Positions 35,386 to 43,700 are shown, numbered from the stretch's first letter. The stretch: DNA of 48,985 bases from an uncultured bacterium (GCA_902796925.1 CADBQW010000017.1:1-48985); one strand, 5' to 3'. The notes: a model not told the origin generated them from the sequence alone. Numbers and translations are program-made.

Positions 35386-36552
35386 TTAGTCTCTGTTAAA
35401 ATCGTTGAAAAATTCGACCAAAACAGCATGACCTTTTAACAACGTTGTATAATCTAAATACTCTCTTGCAGAGTGCATATTGCATACTGTTGCAAGACCA
35501 ACCAGATACGGAATAAATTTCTCCCCTTTAGAATTAGTTTTATTCGCATAAATATGAGTTTCAGCTCCTGCATGGAAGGTTGTTATATCAGGTGTAACCC
35601 CGACTTTTTTGGCTGCAGCCTCAAAAAGTATTGGCAAGTATTCATCATCAGATTTTTCAAATGGTGGTAGATGTTCTTCAAAGGTTAATTCAGCCTGCGC
35701 AATTCCTTCATATTTTTTATTAAAATCTTCAATAACTTTCCTGAATTCATTTTTTAATTCTTCTTCTTTTGCTCTGCTTGAACTCCTTATAGAATAAGAA
35801 ACTTTCGCATCTGTATTGATAATATTAGTGACTTCGAAATCTCCGGCAACGATACCTCCCAAATTGCAAGAGGTAACCGTTTGTCCGTTTTGGGCATAAT
35901 ATAACCCTTGTGGGCATTTTGCAATAATTTCAGCAATAAGTTTTCCTGCATTTTTTCTGGTTTCATCTGCAATATCAATACCGGAGTGGCCGCCTTTTGG
36001 TGCTCGTACAAATATTTTTAATAAAGTATAACTGGCACCGGCGACTTCAAATTGCCCCAAAGAATCGCTATCGCATACAAGTACATATTTGGAATTCATC
36101 TTGTCGAATTCAATATGGTGAATACCGGACATCCCATGTTCCTCATCCCTTGTAAATGTAACTTCCAAGCCTCCATGAGACATATCAGAATGTGCGATTT
36201 CCTTTGCAAATAACAAAGCGTTTGCAACACCGGCTTTGTCATCTCCTCCCAGGGTTCTTCCTTTTGCATGAATATTATTTCCTTCTAAATATAATTCTAT
36301 CGGACTGTCATCCCCGATTACATCCATATGGGCGGAAAGCATCAGGTAATCTTTGTTTGTGTCAGTTGGCGGAATATTTATACAAATATTGCTATAATTA
36401 TCAAGGTGGCAATTTATTCCGTTTTTATCGCAATAATCTTTTATCCATTCTATAACTTTTTCCTCGTGTTTAGATGGAGAAGGTATTTGTGCCAAAGTAC
36501 AGAATAAATCAACGAGTTCATGTTTTTTTCTTATTTCATTAATATCAGTCAT
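35386..36552 (-). CDS. M20-family peptidase (peptidase T-like)
   Basis: 388 aa. Dinuclear zinc-site motifs are SAHMDVIG (first His, Asp), GGDDKAGVANA (bridging Asp), FTRDEEHGMSG (catalytic Glu pair), CDSDSLG and a late HAGAETHIYA (His). A dimerisation insert lies between. This order fits tripeptide aminopeptidase (PepT) or the closely related PepT-like enzymes. It is cytoplasmic. GGAGGAA precedes the ATG. It follows the purine nucleoside phosphorylase by 2 nt, so they share a transcript, suggesting nutrient salvage. Confidence 0.88.
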   Translation of the reverse strand: MTDINEIRKKHELVDLFCTLAQIPSPSKHEEKVIEWIKDYCDKNGINCHLDNYSNICINIPPTDTNKDYLMLSAHMDVIGDDSPIELYLEGNNIHAKGRTLGGDDKAGVANALLFAKEIAHSDMSHGGLEVTFTRDEEHGMSGIHHIEFDKMNSKYVLVCDSDSLGQFEVAGASYTLLKIFVRAPKGGHSGIDIADETRKNAGKLIAEIIAKCPQGLYYAQNGQTVTSCNLGGIVAGDFEVTNIINTDAKVSYSIRSSSRAKEEELKNEFRKVIEDFNKKYEGIAQAELTFEEHLPPFEKSDDEYLPILFEAAAKKVGVTPDITTFHAGAETHIYANKTNSKGEKFIPYLVGLATVCNMHSAREYLDYTTLLKGHAVLVEFFNDFNRD

Positions 36553-36554
36553 TT

Positions 36555-37364
36555 TTATTCCTCCGAACTTATATTTTTAATAATTTCAACAATAAATTTT
36601 TTAAATTTCAATTTAGCAATATTAGCTGTTTCAATAACCTCACTGTGAGTGAGTTTGCCTTTACCGTTAACACCGCTTGCTGAATTTGAGACACAAGTTA
36701 TACCAAGGACCTTCATACCGCACCAATTAGCTACAATGGCTTCCGGTACAGTTGACATTCCGACGACATCGGCTCCCAATGTTCGCATCATACGAATTTC
36801 AGCCGGGGTTTCATAACTTGGTCCGGTACCTGCCAGGTATACCCCTTTCTGTATTTTTATATTGATATTATCAGCAGATTTTTGAGCAATATTTATAAGA
36901 TCTTTATTATAGATCTCTGACATATCAGGAAATCTTGTACCCATTGAATCATCATTTTTGCCAATAAGAGGATTCATTCCCATCATATTAATATGATCTG
37001 TTATAACCATCAAATCTGCAGGTTTGTAATCTTCATTTATAGCTCCCGCAGCATTAGTCAAAATTATAGTTTTTATCCCTAATTTTCTAAAAACTTTTAT
37101 TGGATAAGTAACATCTTTCATTGGGTAACCTTCGTAGTAATGGTATCTTCCCTGCATCATTAATACTTTTTTACCCTCAATTTCGCCTAAAACAAGTTGC
37201 CCCTTGTGACCTTTTATTGTTGATTTTTTAAAACCGGGGATTTCATCATAGGGAATTCTTAACAGACCGTATTCATCTGCCAATTCACCAAGCCCGGATC
37301 CTAAAACTATCGCAATATCGACACCTGATATTCTTGAATTTAAATATTCAACTCCCTTATCCAT
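36555..37364 (-). CDS. punA: Purine nucleoside phosphorylase (class II, trimeric type)
   Basis: About 269 aa from ATG 37364, with GGGGG 4-5 nt upstream. Motifs are IVLGSGLGELAD, KGHKGQLVLGEI, MQGRYHYYEGYP, LTNAAGAINEDYKPADLMVI and AGTGPSYETPAEIRM, then MSTVPEAIVA. It splits purine nucleosides to base plus ribose-1-phosphate. An in-frame upstream start at 37394 lies inside the terminator of the rpoZ-like gene and has no ribosome site, so it is rejected. It is co-transcribed with the M20 peptidase. Confidence 0.94.
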   Translation of the reverse strand: MDKGVEYLNSRISGVDIAIVLGSGLGELADEYGLLRIPYDEIPGFKKSTIKGHKGQLVLGEIEGKKVLMMQGRYHYYEGYPMKDVTYPIKVFRKLGIKTIILTNAAGAINEDYKPADLMVITDHINMMGMNPLIGKNDDSMGTRFPDMSEIYNKDLINIAQKSADNINIKIQKGVYLAGTGPSYETPAEIRMMRTLGADVVGMSTVPEAIVANWCGMKVLGITCVSNSASGVNGKGKLTHSEVIETANIAKLKFKKFIVEIIKNISSEE

Positions 37365-37380
37365 AAAACCCCCAATAAAG

Positions 37381-37426
37381 ATACAAAAAAGCAAGGGCGC
37401 TCTAGTGAATCCTTGCTTTTTTGTAT
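37381..37426. terminator. Strong terminator between rpoZ-like and punA
   Basis: ATACAAAAAAGCAAGG (37381-37396) is the perfect complement of CCTTGCTTTTTTGTAT (37411-37426). The GC core with U-tracts on both strands works in both directions. It ends the rpoZ-like transcript. Confidence 0.9.
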
Positions 37427-37429
37427 ATA

Positions 37430-37672
37430 TTAACCTACTAATCTGTTATCGTCAGCTTCAGATGCTTTAACCATAATCGCGTGTTCAACAGGATTTTCAT
37501 GTTTGTATCCGTTTTCAAAGCTGTCTTCAAAAGCAAAATCCTCACGTGCCTTTTTTGCCTGTTGTTCGTCTACTAATTTTTTTGCAAGTTCAGCAATCTC
37601 ATAAACAAGCTGATATCTGTTAGCCGTATTATCGTTTAAGTCCCAAGCGACTCTAATAATCTGATCCATCAT
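37430..37672 (-). CDS. rpoZ: RNA polymerase omega subunit-like protein, 80 aa
   Basis: From ATG 37672 the protein reads MMDQIIRVAWDLNDNTANRY, continuing QLVYEIAELAKKL and ending with NPVEHAIMVKASEAD. The NRYxLV...A..AKKL block and the late PVxxAI...A block match RpoZ, especially the longer cyanobacterial type (NRYRI..., KPVIRAI). A charged insert (DEQQAKKAREDF) separates them. The likely role is assembly of RNA polymerase. A GAGGA site is 10 nt upstream. A longer frame to 37735 starts inside the promoter -35 box and is rejected. Assignment is by pattern only. Confidence 0.62.
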   Translation of the reverse strand: MMDQIIRVAWDLNDNTANRYQLVYEIAELAKKLVDEQQAKKAREDFAFEDSFENGYKHENPVEHAIMVKASEADDNRLVG

Positions 37673-37706
37673 AGGTATTTTTCCTCTTATGTTTCTGCTC
37701 AGATAT

Positions 37707-37735
37707 ATAATATAATATAAATAAAAATTTATCAA
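37707..37735 (-). promoter_or_regulatory. Promoter of the rpoZ-like gene
   Basis: Minus strand TTGATA (37735-37730), 17-nt spacer, TATTAT (37712-37707). The predicted leader is about 28 nt and includes AGAGGA. Confidence 0.6.
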
Positions 37736-37781
37736 GTATCAATTTTTATTTAACATAAATGAATGTTTACTTAAGATATAA

Positions 37782-38603
37782 TTATAAATTTTGAATTGCT
37801 TTACTATCGGAATCTATTGATTCTTTTAACATTTTTTTAACTACATCTTCTTGCGTACTGAGCATTTTACATACTGTTTCAATATTACGTACTTTATTTG
37901 ACAAAATAGTATCTGCATTTGCGGTAATATTTCCTGTAACATTTTGGTAAGCAGCAAGAGCCGCAGACGATGTACCTTGCATTAAATTACCCATAACGAT
38001 GGCAGGAAGTCCATATTCACCTAAATACGGTGCGGCAGCTTGCATGATACCGCCCCAACCTGAAATTACGCTTGCAACAGGGAGAACAATATTTTTTGCA
38101 ACAAGTCCAAGCCCTGAAGTTGCGCCGGTTGCATAGGCTGCGGCATTAGCAACATCTGCAAGTCCGCCTACAGAGGATGCGTATCCTGTTGCTACACCAC
38201 TTGTTGATGAGCCCCATCCTGAAACAATTGATGCTGCGCCTCCTGTTGCATAGCCTCCGAGCCCCCAGGATATCGGTGCTGCGCCTGATGGAAATCCTGA
38301 ATGGCTGTATAGCGAATCCATACCATATGATGTACCTCCGGAAAATCCGGAATAATATGAGGTTCCTGCAATATTCATTGATTCATTGGCTCCGAATACA
38401 GGCGCAAATGATGACGGTGCAAGTAGGCTTGCTAAGTTATATAAAAAGCCGCCTGTTGACCCAAAACCTGTACCGGCACCCGACCCTGACACGGTTAAAT
38501 CTCTTAATCTGTCGTAGGTTTCCCACATCTGTGCTTTAGCTTCACTCCCTGCTGAGCTAAATCTGTTTGCTATTACAAGATAACTATCGTTTTTGTATGA
38601 CAT
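37782..38603 (-). CDS. Gly/Ser/Ala-rich hypothetical protein, 273 aa
   Basis: The first 40 residues are a polar helix (MSYKNDSYLVIANRFSSAGS, then EAKAQMWETYDRLRDL). Residues ~45-160 are very rich in Gly, Ser, Ala, Tyr and Phe (SGFSGGTSYGMDSLYSHSGF), a low-complexity filament-like composition. The end is an Asn/Asp/Lys helix. No classical signal peptide. It lies 26 nt downstream of the 332-aa gene with which it is probably co-expressed. The composition suggests a surface or filament protein; no family recognised. Confidence 0.65.
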   Translation of the reverse strand: MSYKNDSYLVIANRFSSAGSEAKAQMWETYDRLRDLTVSGSGAGTGFGSTGGFLYNLASLLAPSSFAPVFGANESMNIAGTSYYSGFSGGTSYGMDSLYSHSGFPSGAAPISWGLGGYATGGAASIVSGWGSSTSGVATGYASSVGGLADVANAAAYATGATSGLGLVAKNIVLPVASVISGWGGIMQAAAPYLGEYGLPAIVMGNLMQGTSSAALAAYQNVTGNITANADTILSNKVRNIETVCKMLSTQEDVVKKMLKESIDSDSKAIQNL

Positions 38604-38629
38604 TTCTACCTCTTATTTTTAATTGTTTG

Positions 38630-39628
38630 CTATGACTGGAATGTTTTAAATATGTTCTCAACATTTTTGTCTATTACTTTTTTAACGGATTCCATTTCTG
38701 TTTGGAGCGCGCTTTGTTCTGTATCCAATTGACGTAATCTTAACTCTAATGTCCTATCTTCTTGTTGAATTTTTTCAGTTTTAGCGTTTATATCTGCAAT
38801 TTTCTTTTCATACTTTTGCATATCGTAATTATATTTATTCATTGCATCTTGATATGCATTTTCATCAGTTACAGTATTTGTTGAAATTGCATATTCAGCG
38901 CTGGAATCATCGTACATAATTGATTTTGCTCTGCCGTTACTATCATATTCAACGAAAGCTTTATCTGTATGTTCAACTCTTTTTGAAATTCCTTTTGCTG
39001 CATAATTATTTAGTTTAGATTGGTTTTCTGTAGTTTTAGAGCTTGCAATACAATTATCCAAATCTGACTTGCAGACATAATAATTTTCGCTATTATATGT
39101 CCAGAAATAAATATCCGTAGCGCTTGCTACTGAACCCGGGTAGGAACTTGCTATCGCGGCATTCGGATTGTCAGTCACAATTTGTTCCATTTCTGCTTGA
39201 TATTGACTTACTGCAGCCGGGTCTGTTACCGAACTTAACTGAGTTAAGGTTTTATTTCCAACTCTATACGTGCCGGTTGCAGAATCGAATGTTACTTGAG
39301 GGTTTGCCTTTTTGTATTCAACGCCGGTGTAAACAATAGCATCATGATAATGGGTTACAAGTGCGTTATGTTCAGGATCTCCGGTTATAGTTTCAAGGGA
39401 TGTAATGGTTTCCGAATTTACTCCGTCAGTATATGAGTACTGAATAGTTGTGAAATCGCTTGTTGAAGGTGCTGTAGGAACCTCCATTGCTAAAAGTTCG
39501 TTAAATGTATTTGCACTTTCATTTGCCAATGCTGTACGTTGTTGGTTAACCTGTTGGCCTTCGTATTCTACGTTTGTCTTTCTTGCCGTAAGCCCTAAAT
39601 ATCTGGCTTGTGATGCTGCCATACCCAT
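38630..39628 (-). CDS. Hypothetical protein, 332 aa, flagellin/filament-like ends
   Basis: The N-terminus MGMAASQARYLGLTARKTNV followed by EYEGQQVNQQRTALANESAN is a polar amphipathic helix. The central region is Thr/Ser/Asn-rich and beta-prone. The last 75 residues are a long coiled coil ending SVKKVIDKNVENIFKTFQS. Helical conserved ends around a variable beta centre recall flagellin- or hook-associated architecture, but no flagellar signature is present and there is no Sec signal. AGGAGA is 9 nt before the ATG. I associate the N-terminal pattern with uncharacterised gut Melainabacteria proteins; function unknown. Confidence 0.68.
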   Translation of the reverse strand: MGMAASQARYLGLTARKTNVEYEGQQVNQQRTALANESANTFNELLAMEVPTAPSTSDFTTIQYSYTDGVNSETITSLETITGDPEHNALVTHYHDAIVYTGVEYKKANPQVTFDSATGTYRVGNKTLTQLSSVTDPAAVSQYQAEMEQIVTDNPNAAIASSYPGSVASATDIYFWTYNSENYYVCKSDLDNCIASSKTTENQSKLNNYAAKGISKRVEHTDKAFVEYDSNGRAKSIMYDDSSAEYAISTNTVTDENAYQDAMNKYNYDMQKYEKKIADINAKTEKIQQEDRTLELRLRQLDTEQSALQTEMESVKKVIDKNVENIFKTFQS

Positions 39629-39848
39629 AGTATGCTATCTCCTGTATTTACTACTTCCTAATTTTCTTTTAATGATACTTTTTTAAAAGTCAATATTTAT
39701 CTAAATTTATTATACTTTATTTTTTATTGTTCAAGTACAATAATCACGTAAAAATCATATATTTAAACTATATTTTCGCGGAATTTAGTCTGATTAATGT
39801 ATAAGATTAAAAAATTTTTGCAAATTTCAAAATCGGTCCTATAGAATC

Positions 39849-40568
39849 CTATCTAAGAGTTAAAATGGCGCTATGTCTGTTTGTTGTTCCTTTTTCTTTG
39901 CGATATGAGAAGAAATTGTCATTATTGCAGACAGTGCAAAATTGGCATACATCAATATCATTTATACCGGCTTGTTCAAGTTGGAGCCTATTTATCTCTT
40001 TTAAGTTTGCATGAAATTTTTCATTAGGCTTGATATTAGATTCAATTCCAACGCTAGCCATTAGTTTACTATAAACTTCTCCACCAACTTCAAAACAGCA
40101 TTCAGATATACAAGGTCCTATCAATGCGATCATATCTTTAGGTTTACAATGAAATTCGTCAACCATTTTTAATGCAGTTTTGTATGCTATTTTGCCTGCA
40201 GTTCCGCGCCAACCGCCGTGTGCTATGGCTCCTATATTTTTAACCTTGTCGTAAATCACAATTGGGGTGCAGTCGGCAAAATTCAAATAAATGCCGATTC
40301 GATTGTCTGTCAAAATCAAGGCATCTGTTTCAGGATATTCATCCTTGTCAAATGCTGCAATATCGATGTTTGTACTGTGTGTCTGATTCGGATAAATTAG
40401 TTTATCAACTCTTAATGCTTTTTTTAACATTTGAAAATTTTCTTCTACTATCGATTGACAGTTAGTTTCTTTGCTTTTTATAAAGGATTCTTTCGTTGTA
40501 AAAAGAGCGTTATCAAGTTTATCCGACTTTAAAATCTTCTTGTCTTTTATTTTTTCAAAATAATACAT
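39849..40568 (-). CDS. pgeF: PgeF/YfiH family (peptidoglycan editing / purine nucleoside) protein
   Basis: About 239 aa. Family motifs are QTHSTNI, LNFADCTPIVIYD, IAHGGWRGTAGKI, IGPCISECCFEVG and FCTVCNNDNFFSYRKEKGTT, with conserved His and Cys residues forming the metal site. Members of this multicopper-oxidase-like fold edit peptidoglycan precursors (PgeF) or act on purine nucleosides (LACC1-like). The start at ATG 40568 is supported by TATAAT (40580-40575 on the minus strand) 6 nt upstream; the longer TTG frame to 40586 contains that box. No Shine-Dalgarno. Divergent from the aquaporin gene. Confidence 0.88.
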   Translation of the reverse strand: MYYFEKIKDKKILKSDKLDNALFTTKESFIKSKETNCQSIVEENFQMLKKALRVDKLIYPNQTHSTNIDIAAFDKDEYPETDALILTDNRIGIYLNFADCTPIVIYDKVKNIGAIAHGGWRGTAGKIAYKTALKMVDEFHCKPKDMIALIGPCISECCFEVGGEVYSKLMASVGIESNIKPNEKFHANLKEINRLQLEQAGINDIDVCQFCTVCNNDNFFSYRKEKGTTNRHSAILTLR

Positions 40569-40676
40569 ACGCAAATTATAATTCAAAAATACGATAAAAG
40601 TATTTAAAAAATGAGTTATAATTTTTGCGTAAATCAGAAAAGGTAGGTTATGCCTTACATGTAAAGGAGATATTCT

Positions 40677-41318
40677 ATGAAAGAAAACTTCAAAAAGTAC
40701 ATTGTTGAATTTATTGGAACTTTTTTTCTTGTGTTCACAATTGGCTGTACAGCATTGTTAAGCGGCGGGGTGGTAATTCCGGCTATAGCCATTGGTTTTA
40801 TGCTTATGGTGATGGTATATGCAGGCGGTCATATATCAGGAGCACATTACAATCCCGCAGTGTCGTTGTCCGCAAGTGTGCGAGGAGCTCTTGAATGGAA
40901 AGAACTTCTTCCATATTGGATTGTTCAAGTATTAGGTGCTGTTTGCGCTGGATTTTTAGTAAGATATGTAGGGGTAGTTCCTGCAGAAGCAGATGCTATC
41001 GTATTCAATATTCCAACACTCATAATTTGTGAATTTTTGTTTACCTTTGCTCTTTGTTACGTTGTACTTTTGACTGCAACTTCTAAAAAATGTGAAGGAA
41101 ATTCATATTTTGGGTTAGCTATTGGTTCAACAGTAACCGTTGGCGCATTTGCAGTCGGTGGAATTGTTTGTGCCGGTGCGTTTAATCCGGCAGTTGCTAT
41201 TTCCCTCTTTGTAATGGGAATTTCAAGTCTTAAAGTTATTGGCATTACTGCGCTTACAAACCTTATTGCCGGCGTTGCTGCAGGTTATACTTTTAAAGCA
41301 GTTGAGCCTCAAGAGTAA
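40677..41318 (+). CDS. Aquaporin/MIP-family channel without the usual NPA-Arg
   Basis: 213 aa with six hydrophobic segments and two half-helices bearing NPA: HYNPAVSLS (59-61) and FNPAVAIS (170-172). The family normally has Arg directly after the second NPA (selectivity filter), whereas here it is Val. This suggests altered selectivity, for example small neutral solutes rather than strict water. AAAGGAGA lies 6-7 nt before the ATG. The short leader contains CCTTAC/GTAAAGG complementarity around that site. A terminator follows. Confidence 0.9.
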   Translation: MKENFKKYIVEFIGTFFLVFTIGCTALLSGGVVIPAIAIGFMLMVMVYAGGHISGAHYNPAVSLSASVRGALEWKELLPYWIVQVLGAVCAGFLVRYVGVVPAEADAIVFNIPTLIICEFLFTFALCYVVLLTATSKKCEGNSYFGLAIGSTVTVGAFAVGGIVCAGAFNPAVAISLFVMGISSLKVIGITALTNLIAGVAAGYTFKAVEPQE

Positions 41319-41343
41319 GAATATAATTCTATTGTTTTAATAA

Positions 41344-41379
41344 TAAGACTGATGTTGCAACCACAGCATCAGTCTTTTA
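41344..41379 (+). terminator. Intrinsic terminator after the aquaporin-like gene
   Basis: AAGACTGATG (41344-41353) pairs perfectly with CATCAGTCTT (41366-41375), loop of 12 nt, followed by T-rich sequence. Confidence 0.85.
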
Positions 41380-41488
41380 TACCTATGTAATAGGTATATT
41401 GTGTTATGTAATTATAATTTTTCTATACTTTTTGGGGATTTTATAAAGGTAAAATATTGTAATAATTTCTGTATAAGGAAAAATATCT

Positions 41489-41650
41489 ATGAAATTATTG
41501 AATTATACGGAAAAATTGGCGAAGAAGATTCAGTTTTATGATAATATAGCAAAGGAAAGTTTAAAAAAAATGACAACTAATCCTTTTTTTAAAAAATATA
41601 AAACAACGATTATCTGGATAACAGAAGTCGATATTGATAAAAATGACTGA
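41489..41650 (+). CDS. Small hypothetical protein, 53 aa
   Basis: The ATG follows TAAGGAAAAATATCT with an AAGGA site about 9 nt upstream. The product begins MKLLNYTEKLAKKIQFYDNI and is Lys-rich, with a short hydrophobic patch near the end (TTIIWITEVDID). Its own stop lies in the stem of a strong terminator at 41641-41671. Presence of promoter-like AT sequence, ribosome site and terminator argues for expression. No family recognised. Confidence 0.55.
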   Translation: MKLLNYTEKLAKKIQFYDNIAKESLKKMTTNPFFKKYKTTIIWITEVDIDKND

Positions 41651-41671
41651 GGCTTTAACCTCAGTCATTTT
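41641..41671. terminator. Bidirectional terminator between the 53-aa gene and the membrane paralogues
   Basis: AAATGACTGAGG (41641-41652) pairs with CCTCAGTCATTT (41659-41670) over 12 bp, loop CTTTAA. It contains the stop codon of the small gene. Confidence 0.88.
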
Positions 41672-41676
41672 CTTAA

Positions 41677-42669
41677 CTAAGCTTTAACCTCTTGTTTTTT
41701 ATGTTTGTCATGGTACCAAGCTCCAATTTTGTTTGCCGGTTTCATAACAAGCACCGGTACAATGTATCTGTATACCATGCCAAATACAAATAGTGATTTC
41801 AATACTCCCATACCATCAACATGTGTTGTAAGGTTTTTGTTTTTTAATACATCAAGATTGAATTCTCTAATGTCGGAAACTTTATCAGGAATAATTTTGC
41901 TGATAAGTTTGGGATTTGCATCACCTTTTATCTTTGCATTAGCTTTTATTTGTTCATTAATTTTGTCAATTTTTTTGTTGTGCTTTTCAATATAATTTTT
42001 GAAATCTTCTGAATCTATGAAATTATTGTATTCTTTCATATATATGTTAATATTTCTTGCATCAAAATTTTCAGTTTTTATTGCTTCCGGATATTTTTCA
42101 AGAATATATTTATTAACATCTTTGACATCAATACCATTAATTTCTGCGTATTTGTTAATTAAAGCTTGGAGATCAGGGTTGTTTAAAAATTCCCCTTTAT
42201 GCTTGTCAATATAGTTTGCGGCATATTTGTTGGTGACGTTCCCCCACCATTTGCCAAGTTTTCTATCTATAGTATAAGCTCCGAGAGTAGACAAGCCCCA
42301 AGTCAATACGTCATTTATTGCCAGAGTTTTTTTTCTGTCGGAATCTAATTTGTCATTCTGTAATGTCCTTATTGTATACATACCGGAAATCAATGTTGAA
42401 CCAATTGCAGCCATGTGAGTTGTCATGTTTTTAACATTACTTGATTTGTTTATAAACTTTTCTGCAAACTTACTTTGATAAAATTTTGCAAAATAATTGT
42501 TTGCTATCCACTCTGTTAGTTCATTATATCTTCTTTGTACAGGTTTAAAAATTTGCGATTCAATTTTTCCTGTATACGAAGGAGAGTTTGCATGGCCCTT
42601 ATTTGGATATGGTCTACATTTATAATGTTTGTAATCACAATTATTTATTGAACTATAAGATACTTGCAT
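41677..42669 (-). CDS. Membrane-associated hypothetical protein, 330 aa (paralogue of upstream gene)
   Basis: A ~45-residue polar N-terminus contains SYTGK (31-35), followed by FAKFYQSKFAEKFI. Hydrophobic segments lie near 85-102 (MAAIGSTLISGMYTI), 120-133 and 288-310 (VLKSLFVFGMVYRYIVPVLV), with a long Asn/Lys/Asp/Ile-rich soluble insert (150-260). The order of features matches the 262-aa protein upstream, whose stop overlaps this start by one base, so they look like diverged tandem duplicates. No signal peptide or known family. Confidence 0.72.
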   Translation of the reverse strand: MQVSYSSINNCDYKHYKCRPYPNKGHANSPSYTGKIESQIFKPVQRRYNELTEWIANNYFAKFYQSKFAEKFINKSSNVKNMTTHMAAIGSTLISGMYTIRTLQNDKLDSDRKKTLAINDVLTWGLSTLGAYTIDRKLGKWWGNVTNKYAANYIDKHKGEFLNNPDLQALINKYAEINGIDVKDVNKYILEKYPEAIKTENFDARNINIYMKEYNNFIDSEDFKNYIEKHNKKIDKINEQIKANAKIKGDANPKLISKIIPDKVSDIREFNLDVLKNKNLTTHVDGMGVLKSLFVFGMVYRYIVPVLVMKPANKIGAWYHDKHKKQEVKA

Positions 42670-43457
42670 TAGTGTTTACCTCCGCTGAAATTTTCCATCT
42701 TTGGTTGTTCTATGAAGTTGTTTGATTCCAAATTGTTTTTTGGGACTTGAGTGTCATCTTGTTTAACGGCATTTTTTGGCTTTTTCTCTATGCCGAAAAC
42801 ATATTTTAATACTGGAGGTATTAGAGCAATTGTCAACATTGCCTTAGGTATACCCATAACTATTGAATCCGGTATCATTTGAGCCATTTTACTAATATTT
42901 TTATAAGCTTGAGATTTTTCCAATTTTCTCTTACCAATTTCAGGAACACCAAGGGTTTTGGCCAAGTTCTCACTGGTTAAGTATTTCTTAGGATTTTCCT
43001 TTAATTTTCTAAAGGCCTTATCAAATGGAGCCATTACTATATAAGATACAACAAAACCGACAACAGCAGATGCAATAGCATGCGATGCGGCGTATATACT
43101 ATCTTCCCTATCATTTTTTCCCGCCATTGCAAGATTTGTAATCGGTCTAAGTATACCGGCAACAACCAAAGCTACCAATGCCTGAGAAACGACACTTCGT
43201 TCTTCAAACATTTTAAGTATTTTGTTAAATCTTTCTGATCTTCCGATTTTATCCCAGAATCCTTTACCAAGGTCCTTATAAACTTTAACGGCAGTGTCAC
43301 TTTTCCCCGTGAAACTGCCGTTAAAATTCATACTGCTATTATCTATACTCTCACACACGCTCTTTGACTTTCGCTCATAACCCACAACAGGGTGCTTAAG
43401 TCTGGAATGACTACCTGACTTCAGGTCGTTATAACCGTTTGTAATCGTTAAATTCAT
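42669..43457 (-). CDS. Membrane-associated hypothetical protein, 262 aa
   Basis: A Ser/Asn-rich N-terminus with NFNGSFTGKSD (44-54) precedes KGFWDKIGRSERFNKILKMF. Three hydrophobic segments follow near 88-112 (SQALVALVVAGILRPITNLA), 122-145 (HAIASAVVGFVVSYIVM) and 198-221 (IVMGIPKAMLTIALIPPVL). The polar C-terminal tail is rich in Asn and Lys. It shares layout with the next gene and overlaps it by one base. GGTGAAAGAAA-type sequence precedes the ATG. No known family; typical of the lineage's expanded small membrane proteins (inference). Confidence 0.72.
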   Translation of the reverse strand: MNLTITNGYNDLKSGSHSRLKHPVVGYERKSKSVCESIDNSSMNFNGSFTGKSDTAVKVYKDLGKGFWDKIGRSERFNKILKMFEERSVVSQALVALVVAGILRPITNLAMAGKNDREDSIYAASHAIASAVVGFVVSYIVMAPFDKAFRKLKENPKKYLTSENLAKTLGVPEIGKRKLEKSQAYKNISKMAQMIPDSIVMGIPKAMLTIALIPPVLKYVFGIEKKPKNAVKQDDTQVPKNNLESNNFIEQPKMENFSGGKH

Positions 43458-43700
43458 TTTTCTTTCACCAAATAATTAAATATACGTCTGATACATTCAT
43501 TTTAAATCAAAGAAAATTTTTTTTTGCCACTAGTTAATAAAATTTTACAAAATTTAAAGTTAAATTTGATTTATTGGTTAACCTGACCTTCTGTTATGAA
43601 AATATAAACCTTAACATTTATTCACTATCGTTGCAATTTTACTATGTCCGTAATAAGATTAAAAAACGAGTGTTAAGATTACAATAATGGAATTTAGGTT

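Noticed and set aside
35377-35391. GACTAA/TTAGTC hairpin between hydE and the M20 gene as a terminator
   Set aside because: Six AT-rich base pairs with no T-run on either strand; too weak to call.
38177-38539. 120-aa open frame on the plus strand
   Set aside because: It lies wholly antisense to the Gly/Ser-rich gene, has no ribosome site and a Leu/Arg-skewed composition typical of reverse reading.
40639-40665. Four-codon upstream frame (ATG CCT TAC ATG TAA) before the aquaporin gene
   Set aside because: Too short to support as a real leader peptide; the overlap with the ribosome site may be chance.
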